A DNA stretch of 64,000 nt, from assembly GCA_964036665.1 (NCBI GenBank), contig OZ038528.1:20199245-20263244 (forward strand), written 5' to 3'. The stretch comes from Gordius sp. MW1. Its lineage: Eukaryota; Nematomorpha; Gordioida; Gordea; Gordiidae. The translations under genes were made by a program, and so were the position numbers. The notes beneath the pieces are model-generated. The model was given only the letters and a program-made list of their open reading frames with translations, was not told the DNA's origin and did no database searches. Shown here piece by piece: positions 1-10,726 of the stretch. Within the stretch, counting starts at the first letter, position 1. The number at the start of each line of letters is the position of its first letter.

Positions 1-847
1 TCAGCGACAATTTGTAATTCCACTCAACCCCAATAAGCCTGGCGCTAAAAACGCGACACCGGACCAAGATCGAGGTGAAGCCATGGCTGCCATCAAGGCT
101 AAGGATAACGCAGCCAAATTTCGGTCGAGACGATCAAGCAAGCGTGCTTTCCAAGTTACCGAAGAGGGACTAGAGGATTCCGCGAACGCGTTTATCTCAC
201 GGACCGTGATACGCCAGTACGCCGCCAACGACGAGACATTACGGCAGCGCAAAGAGTGGAGTAAGGGTACGCGCGAAACAACAGTAGTGGTCGGGCCAAG
301 GCGACACTACAAAAGGTACCTACCTAAGCTGCACGAGTCAAGGGAAGCGTTAAGAGAACCTGTGGCCCCCCCAGTGGAGAGATACAGGAAAGGCGCGAGG
401 GTTCGACGTCGGAGACCCAGTGTGGGTGCGTATGTTCCTGGGGCCCGATAAATGGGTGAAGGGCATCATTAGTGCCAAGCGCGAGGCGCGCTCGTTCGGC
501 GTTAGGGCCCTAGGGAGAAACCACCATCGACATTTAGAGCAGGTGAGACGAAGGAAAATATTGGGCTGGAGAAGGGTTGGACACGAAAATGGTTGGCCGC
601 ACCGGGTACACTAGCGAACGAGCCAATTGATGCGAGCCCGTGCCAACAACGTCCAATCAAGGGTCCCCTACCAAGGTTCCGAACGGAAATGCCGCTACAG
701 GAGCGGGGGGAACACGAAGTCCTTCCCATGGCTCCGGAGTTTAACAACGCCCCGCCTGAAGTTAGATACCCACGCCAGGTACGACAGGCCCCGAGCTACC
801 TAAGGCACTATCTTTGTGAAAAGGGGGGAAGTGTGGAGGATAATTGA
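1..847 (+). pseudogene. 3' part of a Ty3/Gypsy-like LTR retrotransposon polyprotein (broken)
   Basis: The stretch is much richer in G+C than everything to its right. The frame through 402-560 reads FDVGDPVWVRMF, then KWVKGII, then HHRHLEQVRRR. This is the layout of the C-terminal GPY/F-like tail of a Gypsy integrase. The last frame, 593-847, ends with RYPRQVRQAPSYLRHYLCE, a basic tail typical of the end of pol, and its stop lies just inside the LTR, as is common. The upstream frame (about 2-451) is open but not recognised. The three open segments are in different frames, so the copy is frameshifted, and it is truncated by the window edge. Assignment to Gypsy is by motif only; I could not place reverse transcriptase or protease. 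Confidence 0.7.
818..831 (+). promoter_or_regulatory. Polypurine tract of the LTR element
   Basis: A run of 14 purines (GAAAAGGGGGGAAG) ends directly before a TGT that opens the LTR. This is the expected plus-strand primer position for an LTR retrotransposon. Confidence 0.7.
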
Positions 848-1094
848 CGAAATGTAACTTACGCTTAAGTTCTATCATACTGGTGGAGTAAAAGTCAACG
901 CAACAGATGGCATTATCTTCCTTATCGCGTGATATCGCGTGATTTCCTTATCGCGTGATAGATATAGTTTTATCGCGATTATTCTCATATCATTTATATA
1001 TTCGTCGCGCGCGTTGAATTATCGTGGAGTTTGGGTAAATAAAGTCGTGTAGACTATAACACTTCGAGGCTCACAAGTCGAGTTGACTATAACA
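832..1094 (+). mobile_element. 3' LTR of the Gypsy-like element
   Basis: It begins TGTGGAGGA right after the polypurine tract and ends ACTATAACA, giving the usual TG...CA borders at about 263 bp. It contains a poly(A) signal AATAAA near 1038 and an internal near-duplicate (GTAGACTATAACA and GTTGACTATAACA). The 5' LTR is outside the window, so pairwise LTR identity and the target-site duplication cannot be tested. Confidence 0.65.
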
Positions 1095-1109
1095 TTGTGA
1101 GCTCAACAG

Positions 1110-1625
1110 CAAGTGTCGATGCTGAAAAGGCACTAGAAATTATAATAAAACATATTAAAAAGTGCATTTGATAAATGCAAAAATTTATTGAACAAGCAAA
1201 ATCAGTCGACATCATTTGCTGATGATGTAAAGAAAAATTTATCAAGGTTGCTTATAAGACCTGTTGTTACAAGATGGAATTCATATTATAATTTCTTAAA
1301 ATTTATAGACTCATTAATAAACGATAAACCTCATTTATTTGACAAAGTATGCGACATGGGAGGATTAGCAAGGCTTACAACCAATGATAAAATATTTTTA
1401 AAATTTTTTAGGATAAATATTATAATAAATGTTAAATATTAAAACAGATCATGGAACCTGTTGCTACCGCTCTCACTATTTTAGAAAGTGAGGAAAATAT
1501 GCATTTGGGCTATTTGACCCCAACAATAACAATAGTTATTTGGAAATTAAAAAAAAATACTAGCCTAAAATATGGTCAACCATTGATTGACGCTGTATTA
1601 AATGGGATTACTAAAAGGTAATAAA
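1110..1625 (+). pseudogene. hAT transposase fragment (lineage A)
   Basis: The translated segments VDAEKALEIIIKHIKKC, RPVVTRWNSYYNFLKFIDSL and MEPVATALTILESEENMHLG match, piece by piece, the hAT copies further right in this window. The TRWNSYY block and the MEP(V/L/M) block flank a short intron-like gap near 1390-1450. The copy is cut off after GQPLIDAVLNGITKR and lacks the C-terminal dimerisation region. A reverse-strand relative lies at 6770-7178. Confidence 0.7.
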
Positions 1626-1839
1626 CCTATTACTATCAAATTAATTGCATATATTTTCTTTTTTTTAAAGATTTTAACATATATATGAAGATCAATATTG
1701 TAGAGAGGTAATTGGAGTGCGAAGTGCCTCAGGGGATATGTTATTTACCGATGTGTTGTCAATCAAATTATCGTTAATTGGTTACATGCGGAATGTATTA
1801 TATACGTTGGATATACACGTTTTTACTCGCTTTCTATTA

Positions 1840-1905
1840 ATTGCTATGCAATTTATGGGCTCGTTTTTGGTTGTCCGTCCGTCTGTCTGTCCGTCCATCC
1901 CTATC
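1840..1905 (+). repeat. Head of the ATTGCTATGCAATTTATGGG dispersed repeat
   Basis: ATTGCTATGCAATTTATGGG is followed by a GTCC/GTCT-rich stretch (TCCGTCCGTCTGTCTGTCC). The same head and GTCC-rich sequence occur at 25674 and 37770, and in reverse complement at 3609-3635 and 52790-52835. This copy stops after the GTCC-rich part. Confidence 0.6.
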
Positions 1906-2082
1906 TATTTGCATTGGGTATATTAGGTTATCGATTTTTTAAATTCATGCATGAGAAAGAGGTGCCCCACCCCTCATCTCTATCTCCCTCGCTGTGTTAT
2001 TTTTAAAATTAATGCATAAGAGGTGCCCCACCCCTCATCTCTATCTCCCTCGGTGTGTTATATATAAGATTTGTTAAATTAT

Positions 2083-3345
2083 CTATTATATAATAAACAT
2101 AAATAAAAGTTGTTTACTTTTAATTGCTATGCAATTTAACTAGTTATATAATAAACATAAATAAAAGTTGTTTACTTTTAATTGCTATGCAATTTAACTA
2201 GTTTTTTAGTTAGAATCCCGGAGTTTTTTTTGACTCTTATGATTGTTCTTGTTACTAACATTGATAATAAGAATTTTTGGCCGTCCGCTGGCTCCTGACC
2301 GATGGAAAAAATGACCATTGGCCAAAATGTGAATCGAAATTATTTTTTTCGTTTTTTTTGACTATTATGATTGTTCCTGTTTCTACCATTGCTATTATGA
2401 CTTTTTGGCCGTCCGCTGGCTGCTGACCAATGTTATATAATAAACATAAATAAAAGTTGTTTACTTTTAATTGCTATGCAATTTAACTAGTTTTTGGGTT
2501 AGAATCCAGGAGTTTTTTTTGACTCTTATGATTGTTCTTGTTACTATCATTGATAATAAGAATTTTTGGCCGTCCGCTGGCTCCTGACCGATGGAAAAAA
2601 TGACCATTGGCCAAAATGTGAATCCGAATTTAATTTTTCGTTTTTTTTTGACTATTATGATTGTTCCTGTTACTACCATTGCTATTATGACTTTTTGGCC
2701 GTCCGCTGGCTCCTGACCGATGGAAAAAATGACCATTGGCCAAAATGTGAATCCGAGTTTATTTTTTCGTTTTTTTTTACTATTATGATTGTTCCTGTTA
2801 CTACCAATGCTATTATGACTTTTTGGCCGTCCGCTGGCTCCTGACCGATGGAAAAAATGACCATTGGCCAAAATGTGATTCGAAAACTTTTTTTCGTTTT
2901 TTTTTGACTATTATGATTGTTCCTGTTCCTACCATTGCTATTATGACTTTTTGGCCGTCCGCTGGCTCCTGACCGATGGAAAAAATGACCATTGGCCAAA
3001 ATGTGATTCGAAAATTTTTTTTCTTTTTTTTTGACTATTATGATTGTTCCTGTTCCTACCATTGCTATTATGACTTTTTGGCCGTCCGCTAGCTGCTGAT
3101 CAATGGAATAAAATGACCATTGGCCAAAATGTGATTCGAAAATTTTTTTTTCGTTTTTTTGACTATTATGAATTTATATCCACTTTTACCGTGTGCTGGC
3201 TGCTGACCAATGGAAAAAAATGACCATTGGCCAAAGTGAGCATCAAATTTTTTTTTTTTCGTTTTTTTGGCTATCATTGACTTATAGAGTATATTTTGGT
3301 ACTGACCAATAGAGAAAAAATGACCATTGGCCAAATTTTTGATTT
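2083..3345. repeat. Tandem satellite of about 127 bp with an interrupted ~60-bp repeat
   Basis: Units starting GGCCGTCCGCTGGCTCCTGA recur at about 2279, 2407, 2569, 2697, 2825, 2951 and 3079, with decayed units to about 3330. Spacing is 126-129 bp. Each unit carries GACCATTGGCCAAAATGTG, a T-rich tract and GACTATTATGATTGTTCCTG. A second ~60-bp unit (ATAATAAACATAAATAAAAG...) occurs at about 2087, 2147 and 2436, the last one splitting the satellite. Long open frames on both strands come from the repeat periodicity and are not genes. Confidence 0.9.
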
Positions 3346-3639
3346 TTATAATTAAAAAATGTTCAAATTCAACGAAAAATTTCTCCCAACAATTCTGCAA
3401 ATTGTTTTATAATATAATGTTTGTTAGACCCATAATCACTATAGGCCATAAAAACTAATGTAATACGCAACTAGATGCAAACACTAAATCTAACCCTAAC
3501 CCTTGTCTATATTACATTTTGCCTATAAATGGAAAATTTGTATAAATAATTAATTAATCATCAGGCATTTAATACCCCCCCCCCCTATAGGCATTCTCGC
3601 CCCTTCCCACCTTTCTCGCCCATAAATTGCATAGCAAAT

Positions 3640-4391
3640 ATGATACATTTATACGAAGTACAGATGAGTCGTCCCCCCTTCCCTTCCATTCTCCCTCTTC
3701 CCACGAGGGCCTAAAAATCCCCAGCTCCAATAAATATCTTCTTTCGGCCATTATACATCCAATGTTCAAGATTCGATGGCCTTGGATTAAACTTCGAGAA
3801 AATGAACCTTTAAAGAATAATCTTTTAGTGTTATTGAAAAAAGGGATTGAAACCCCTAGAAATGATAACGAAAGAGCCGTCAATTCCAAAATATCATTTT
3901 TTGACGAGGAAGTAGAGGGGGGATTGGAGGATGATATTTTGTCGCAATTTTTTGAAGCGAGGGACAAAACATTAAATGTTTTTAATAAATTTCCTCCTTT
4001 AAAAAATTTGTTTATTAAGTATAATACTCCAATCCCCTCATCTGCCCCCGTGGAGCGGGTTTTTAGTATAGCTAATGCTGTATTAACTGCGGAGCGTTCC
4101 TACTTATCCGACAAAAATTTTGAGAAACAATTATTAAAAATCAATAAAAAAAAATTTTATAAATGATCTTTATATTCGCTCTATTAAATTATATTGATTT
4201 ATAATAATATTGTCGAAATAAAACTATCATTTTTTATCATGGCTATTTATTGTATTAAAAAATATAAGACATTTATTTATATTAAATTAAATTTTAAAAA
4301 AATTTATCATAAAATTTTGAACCATCGCGATTCCTTTTTTTTAAACGAACGTGAACGCGTTCGATTTTTTTACCAATGTTTACAGCACTAG
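3640..4391 (+). pseudogene. hAT transposase C-terminal half and 3' end (lineage A)
   Basis: The frame from 3627 to 4166 contains IIHPMFKIRWPWIK, then LFIKYNTPIPSSAPVERVFS and SDKNFEKQLLKINKK. This is the C-terminal dimerisation region typical of hAT transposases, with the conserved SSAPxERxFS block. Sequence after the stop runs through GAACGCGTTCG to TTTACAGCACTAG, which resembles a hAT terminal inverted repeat (reverse complement CTAGTGCTGTAAA). The N-terminal half is missing. Confidence 0.75.
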
Positions 4392-4920
4392 AAAAAAGGG
4401 ATTGAAACCCGTTGAATTGATAATAAAATAACTGTCGATTCCGAGATATCGTTTTTTTGACGAGGAAGTAGAGGGCGGATTGGAGGATGATATCTTATAG
4501 CAATTTTTTGAAGCGAGGAACAAAACATTAAGTGTTTTTAATAAATTTTGTGCTTTAAAAGATTTGTTTATTAAGTATAATACTCCAATCCCCTCATCTG
4601 CCCCTGTAGAGCGAGTTTTAGTAAATGCTGAATTAACTGCCAGCGTTCCTGCTCATCCGACGAAAATTTTAAAAAACAATTATTATAAAAAATTAAAAAG
4701 AAAAATTTTCTATAAATAAAAAAATTGTTATATTCGCTCTATTATATTATATTTATAATTCTATTATCGAAATAAAACTATTATTTTTATCATGAATATT
4801 GTGTTAAAAAATAAAAGACAATTTATTTATATTAGATTGAATTTGAAAAAAAAAATTAACATAGTTGATCGAACCTGAACGCATTCGATTTTTTAAAAAA
4901 GTTTACAGCACTTGGATCAA
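4392..4920 (+). pseudogene. Degenerate tandem duplicate of the preceding hAT 3' end
   Basis: The sequence repeats about 3827-4390 block by block: the GATTGAAACCC start, GACGAGGAAGTAGAGG(G), TATAATACTCCAATCCCCTC, CTCATCTGCCCC, then the noncoding tail TATATTCGCTCTATTA, AATAAAACTAT and a terminal TTTACAGCACTT. It carries stops and frameshifts absent from copy 1, so it is older or unconstrained. Confidence 0.75.
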
Positions 4921-5129
4921 CAGATGTAACAAATTTTTCCTCTTAAAGTGAATAATTAAATACATTTAATTTTTTTGAATCTGTTATTTTAAAAACTGTA
5001 TATTATTGTTATAATATATAAACATATAGTAATTTCATAAATTTAGTTTTTTCAGTATCTTCCCCAAGATAACTTTGTGCAAAACATTAAATACAAGTAA
5101 TTATAATTTGTAAATTTTTACTACGATTT

Positions 5130-6655
5130 ATTTTAGTAAAAAAGGATCAATCATATGCAATGTGTTTAAAGAGAGAAAATAAGACGTATATGCTTTTAAA
5201 GAACTTTAAAAACTCGAAGAAATAAAAATTTTAAAAAACTTAAGACTCTAAGATTTGGATGCTCATCTTGATAAGAAAGCGTTAATTTCAGGAGAGGGAG
5301 AGGTGATATTATTCCAAATCATTTTGGTGATACTCCTCTCTCTTCTATACTAAAAACAAACTTAAGCTCTGGTGGTGTACATAATCCCTTCAACAAGTCT
5401 TATTCTGAAGAAATGAAAAGATTTGCAATAACCCTTCATTATTACTCACTCCAAGCCTACAAATTTATTCGGAGTATAATTTGTAAGCCAACAGAGAGCA
5501 CAATTAGAAAATAGTGCGTTAACGACAACATAAAACCAGGTACATATATATATAATTTAAATATTTTTAATGTTTGAAATGCTTAATATAAGAAAAATTC
5601 AAATAGTTGTCCGTCACACTATGGTGACCAGCTTCTTCAGATATTTAATGACAGCCTTATTGACGATGTGATATATTTTACATGTTTTGAAACAAAGTGC
5701 AAGCGGTTTTTAAACCCGCGAGATCTTGTTCATAAACAAAGTCTATACCAACTATAAATTTTGAAAAACGTCTTTAAAACCTATATATTTTATTTCAGGA
5801 TTTTTAAAAGAAGCTTTTGATATATAAAAAAAATTCCAAAGCAATCAAACACATCCACTATATATTTCCATCACATTAGATGAAATGACCATGAGAAGTC
5901 ATCTCGATTATAAAAAAGGCTTAGATGGGTAACAATAAACTTTTCTATTATGTTTAAGGTGTGTGGATGTGGGCCAAGCGATAGTATCAGATTTACTGCC
6001 TGAGGTAAAAAGTGCATTGAGTTGCCATAAATAGTCATTGGAAAATACCTCTTAGATATTTTCTCGTGGGTTGTGTCACTGCAAAGTTGCAAGTGGTTCT
6101 TATAAGAGACACATTAGAGCTACAAGATTGTAGGATCATATGCAAAAATATAACTTGTGACGGACTAGCAGCTAACAAGAGGATGGCAGAAAGTTTAGGA
6201 GTATGCAATTTATTTGAACAAACTCTTAGCATGGGCGTAGCCAAACCCTTAAAAATTGAAAAAAATTATGCCCCCCCCCCCTAATTGAACCTAAAACATT
6301 TTCGCCTCCCTCTAAAACCTGGCGCCCATGGCTCTTAGTATCATAACTAAGCCTTTAATGTATTCTGATTAATATTTCCTGTTTGTTGAATTTAAATTGA
6401 TAAATTTCACCACTATATTTTTTATCTTCAATGCTCAACATGTCACTTTGAAATATAATATCTGATTTTTAAACTAAGTTTATCAACAGGTATCTTTGAG
6501 GTTGACTCTCTTAGTTCCTATTTCATTAACCTCACCTGCACTACTGAAAAAATATATTTTATGTTTGATGCCCTACCATATGGTCAAAATAGTTAGAAAT
6601 TTATTTGAGCAAGTCGATTATCTTATAAATTATGAGGGAAAGGTTGATTGAATTT
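5130..6655 (+). pseudogene. P-element/THAP9-like transposase pseudogene
   Basis: Blocks match the THAP9/P-element transposase in order. About 5313-5545 reads NHFGDTPLSSIL...EEMKRFAITLHYYSLQAY...CKPTESTIRK, then a TAG where the family has Trp, then CVNDNIKPG before a GT donor. About 5862-5930 reads ISITLDEMTMRSHLDYKKG, the LDEM block with a catalytic-type Asp. About 6140-6210 reads ITCDGLAANKRMAESLG. After an acceptor near 6490, EKIYFMFDA and (one frameshift later) HMVKIVRNLFEQVDYLINYE match the FDxxHM block. A MITE is inserted at 6230-6330. Stops, frameshifts and the insertion make it dead. The THAP domain itself is not found here. Confidence 0.8.
6230..6330. mobile_element. CATGGGCG-family MITE
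   Basis: It begins CATGGGCGTAGCC, ends GGCGCCCATG and has a poly-C core. The flanks are ACTCTTAG (6222-6229) and GCTCTTAG (6331-6338), an 8-bp target duplication with one mismatch. It interrupts the P-like transposase remnant. Confidence 0.8.
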
Positions 6656-6769
6656 TTTTTTAATTATATATATGTTTGATAGAGAATTGAATGGAAATAT
6701 GTCGTCCTATATATGTTCAAATCTTTAAAAAAATAAAATATATGTAATTAATTTGATAGTGATAGGTTT

Positions 6770-7178
6770 ATTACCTTTTATTAATCCATTTAATACAGCG
6801 TCAATCAATGGTAGACCATATTTTAAAGCAGTGATTTTGTTTAATTTTAAAATAACTATTATTTTTGTTGGGTCAAATAGCCAAAATGCATCGTTTCTTC
6901 ACTTTCTAAAATAGTGGGAGCAGTTGCAATAGGTTTTATGGTCTATTTTAATATTTAAAATTTATTATATTTATTCTAAAAAATTTCATTAGGACTTAGA
7001 GTACAATATTCTTTAAAAAAATTTTATCATTGTTTCAAAGCCTAGCTAATCTTCCCATGTCACACACTTTGTCAAATTAAAAGGTTTTTCTTTTACTAAT
7101 GAGTCGATTAATTTCAAGGAATTATAATATGAATTCCATCTTGTAACAATTGGTCTTATAAGCACCCTTTCCTTTGTA
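6770..7178 (-). pseudogene. hAT transposase fragment (lineage A), reverse strand
   Basis: The reverse complement gives RPIVTRWNSYYNSLKLIDSL and a second block corresponding to the MEPVATALTILES segment of the copy at 1110-1625, with the same intron-like gap. It is degenerate, with stops and frameshifts. At about 7176-7180 it joins directly to a different hAT copy, so a single open frame crosses the chimeric junction. Confidence 0.65.
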
Positions 7179-7821
7179 TGTAATATAAATATTTTTTAAT
7201 TCATGGAATTGTTCAAAAATGGTAATTTTGCTATCATTATTTAAAAAATATCTATCCAATATATTATTTTCATGGTAATCAATTTCATGGAATCCAAAAA
7301 AATCTTCCAAATCGTTAGGTTCCCGTGAACTAGTTGTAGCTATTTTTGCGTCCGGTATTTGTTTCCTTCAAAAATTAATTAATCTGACTTTTAGTTCTAT
7401 ATTTTTAGATCTTTTATCCATTCCCAATTCAATTTAAATGCAGGATGGACAATCGCTGCAATTATATATCATCATTAAAAATATTTGGAAATCTGCAATA
7501 AGGTTATTTAAATAGACATAATTTATGTGTTACTATAAACCTTTTATTAATACCGCTGATGAGAGACTTTACAAGGGGTTGGCAAAACTCTAAATCTAAT
7601 AATTCACTTAATTTTGAAATGAGTTTAAAAATGGTAGGACTTAGGAAACCCATGTCCACGCGAAGCTCCCCTTCAAGGATTTTCAAAGCTTTTTTTTATA
7701 GGTTCCATAACCTAAAATTTATTTATATTACTAAGATAACGATTATATTAATATTTACTTAACTATACTCTTTAATAAATTTACGTTGTTGGGAGTTAAA
7801 ACGTATAAGCCCATGGTTATC
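7178..7821 (-). pseudogene. hAT transposase, central to C-terminal part (lineage C copy 1)
   Basis: Reverse-strand blocks LKILEGELRVDMGFLSPTIF, LDLEFCQPLVKSLISGINKR, FNSQQRKFIKE and DDFFGFHEIDY-like sequence align almost base for base with the forward copy at 13525-14190. The nested hAT element at 7822-10726 splits this copy from its N-terminal half, which continues at 10727-11370. It ends before the SAPV(E/K)R block, replaced by the lineage A fragment. Confidence 0.8.
7816..7821. repeat. Target-site duplication, left copy
   Basis: GTTATC directly precedes the TAGAGATGG end of the hAT element and is repeated at 10727-10732 after CCATCTCTA. Removing the element plus one copy restores the reading frame of the host hAT (ELCDN|HGL). 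Confidence 0.75.
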
Positions 7822-10726
7822 TAGAGATGGCACAGGGGGAATATTCCCGGGAATATTCCCATTAATTCCCGGGAATATTCCCGAGGGAAAATTGAATTTT
7901 CCCTATGATAAATTCCCTTAAAAAAATTAATGTTTTTGACACAAAATTTACGCAATATTTTATTTTTAAATTGATTTTAATTATTTAGAATTTTATATTT
8001 TCCTCGTGGAAACTTCTATTAGCATTTTTCCGCCTATTTAACATTAATTGAAACCTTCTAGTCAATCACCTAATTCAAGTAAAATATAAACATCAGAATT
8101 TAAATTTTTAGCTTTTATTTTGGAATTTGACTTGCTTATTGTATATTCAAAAAGTTTACCCTATTTGTTTGACTCATCTAAGTAAATAAAATACATATAA
8201 ACAATTTTATTTAAAGTAGCTTTTAGCTTGTTTGAATTTAAAATATAAGTTGCAAATCAACTATTTAGGTATTATTACACCTACACCATTAAAATTTAAA
8301 TTCTGTATTACCCTATATTTAATCTAGCACTATTTTTTGTTTCTACTTTACAAACACACCTACAATTTTAATAATATAAATAACTTAATTTAAACCTCAG
8401 GTAAGATTATGTATAATTAAATTTGAAATTTTTTTAGCTAAATCTATTTGACATTCAATTTGATATCCTATTTAATATTTTAAAAAACACTTACACTTAA
8501 ACTCAAGTAAAATTATACTAGCATTTTATTTTTAACTAGCTTTTAGCTGTATTGGATTGGCCTATATTTTAAATCATTAAATAAATTTTAATCTGGTAAG
8601 ATGCCTAGAAAACCATCTGATATCTGGAAACATTTTGGTAGACATACATCCTCCAATAAGAAAGGCTTTATTGCCATCTGCAACTATTGCAACCATAAAT
8701 ATGACTTCCCCAACCCAACAAAAATGTCTATCCATATACAAAAATGCCCAGAATATGCAAGTGAAACAAAATGCTCAGAACTAGAAGTTTTTTCAATATC
8801 CTCAGAATCATCTAAAACTTTTTCTGCGTCAGAACACAAACACCCCACTGTAACAACACCTGAGTTAACAACAAATTTTAACACTTCAAAACAATCCACA
8901 TCAAATATTAATCAATATTTCGATAGCATGACTCCAGTGCAACAAGAAAGATTAAATGAAAAGCTTGCACTGGCTATCTATATGTCAAATTGTCCGTTTA
9001 ACATAACAGAAAATTATTATTGGAAGGACTTTTTCAAATCTATAAAACCATCCTTCAGAATTCCACCAAGAAAGGCAATAGGAGGTTCTTTGCTAAATGA
9101 CCAATTTGACAAGATCAAAGCAGTTATAAATTAAAAACTAGAATCAGGTTCTAATTTTACATTAATTAGTGATGGTTGGACAAACATTAGGGGGGAGTCC
9201 ATAATCAATTTTATAATAATGACACCGAAACCCATATTTTTAAAATCTATAGATACAGGGACGAATGCCCATACTGGGGATTATATAGCTGATCAATTCC
9301 TAAAGGTGATGGAAGAAATTGGCACTCAAAAATTTGTTGCCATAGTTACTGACAACGCTAAAAATATGAAGAAGGCTTGGGAAATAGTTAAGTCTAAACA
9401 TCCTTCTATTGAGTGCTTTGGCTGTGCAGCTCATGGGCTTAATTTATTAATAAAAGATATCTCCAACAAAATTCCTACCATCCAAAATATTACAGCTAAA
9501 GTTAAACAAATTATAAAATACATTAAATTTAATACAATATTATCATCAACTTTTAAAGAAAAACAATGTAACAAAAATCGACTCACAACTTTGAAAATAC
9601 CCTGTCCAACAAAGTGGGGTGGTATAGTTATAATGCTTAATAGTTTCCTAGTAAACAAAGATACTTTGCAGGAATTAGCTTTAACAGATACATTTGCTGA
9701 TCGAAGCAAACGTTTAAATTTGCTTGATAATGATGTTTTTTGGGAGAAAATAAAAAAAATTACATTTTTTTTAGATGTAATTTTGACCAAAATAACTTGC
9801 ATAGAAAGTGACTATGGATTATTGTCTGATGTACCGGAAGCATTTCATACTATTAAAGCCCATTTCAGCGAAATTTCTAGTAAGGAATTTAGCCTAATTG
9901 ATGCAAGTGTTATTAAAAAATTCGTGAGCAAAAGGAAATCGTTTTGCTGTAAGGATTTTCATATGGCAGCTAACTTGCTTGATCCACGTTATTGTGGAGT
10001 CAACCTTACTACAAAAGAAATAGCTGAAGCAATTAACGCTATCAAGATTATTTCTCAAGGCTATAATTTCAATATAGGCCAAGTTATTGCCAATTTGGCA
10101 GAATTTCGTGCTAAAGACGGGTTGTTTGCTGAGCGGTCAATATGGGATAGCGCTAGTTACATTTCACCCTTGACGTGGTGGAAAGGCTTGTGCACTAACC
10201 AACCCTTATCTGAAATTGCCGTGAAACTCTTTTCAATTCCAGCTACCAGTGCTGCCACAGAAAGAATTTGGTCCACATTTGGTTATGTACATTCTAAATC
10301 AAGAAATCGAATGAAAAACGACAAGGTGAAAAAGCTAGTGTCCATAAGGCACAACATGCACTTGAAAAGTAGTATCAATTTTAATGCAAAAGCGCGCTCA
10401 ATATCTTCATCTGATGAATCAATTTCATCGCTAAATGACGATAGTGACAGTTTAGATATTGACAATTTTTAATGTAAATTTTTATGTAAATTTGTAATGA
10501 AATATTGTGTATTATTGGAGAAATAAACTTTATTAGCATTTCATTTTACACCCTAGCATCTTTTTTTCATCTAAGACTATATATTAACAATCAAAGTATT
10601 TATTTTCCCCATGAATTCCCCAAAATTCCCGTTATTTCCCAAAAATTCCCGTTATTTCCCCAAAATTCCCTATTTTCCCTGGGAATATTCCCTCGATGAA
10701 AATTCCCGGGAAATTACCCATCTCTA
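7822..10726 (+). mobile_element. Near-complete hAT element (BED-type) with subterminal GGGAA repeats
   Basis: The ends are TAGAGATGG and CCATCTCTA, flanked by GTTATC on both sides. 7835-7890 and 10600-10715 are packed with GGGAATATTCCC and TTCCC motifs, a typical arrangement for subterminal transposase-binding repeats (that role is inferred). The single transposase gene lies at 8601-10472, with about 780 bp of AT-rich noncoding 5' sequence and no second gene. It sits inside an older reverse-strand hAT. Confidence 0.85.
8601..10472 (+). pseudogene. hAT transposase with BED zinc finger, one internal stop
   Basis: The protein would cut and paste its own element. The frame is open for 624 codons except one TAA at 9132-9134 (codon 178), so it appears as 177- and 417-residue pieces in the same frame. 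Residues 8-50 form a BED-type finger: DIWKHFGR, then C27, C30, H45 and C49. After the stop come LISDGWTNIRG and AIVTDNAKNM, positions expected for the first two catalytic Asp residues, then CAAHGLNLLIKDI. The C-terminal part has SAATERIWSTFGY, with the expected catalytic Glu, and SRNRMKNDKVKKLVSIRHNM, the dimerisation block. No frameshift is visible, so inactivation is recent or the stop is allelic. An intron at the stop is unlikely, because the flanking residues continue the family alignment without a gap. Confidence 0.85.

Noticed and set aside
2467..3400. Long overlapping open frames on both strands with FWPMVIFSIGQEP-type repeats
   Set aside because: They follow the 127-bp satellite period and appear on both strands. 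The frames arise from repeat composition, not from a gene.
3489..3502. CTAACCCTAACCC resembling telomere repeat
   Set aside because: Only about two units within unique sequence. Too short for a telomere or an interstitial telomeric array.
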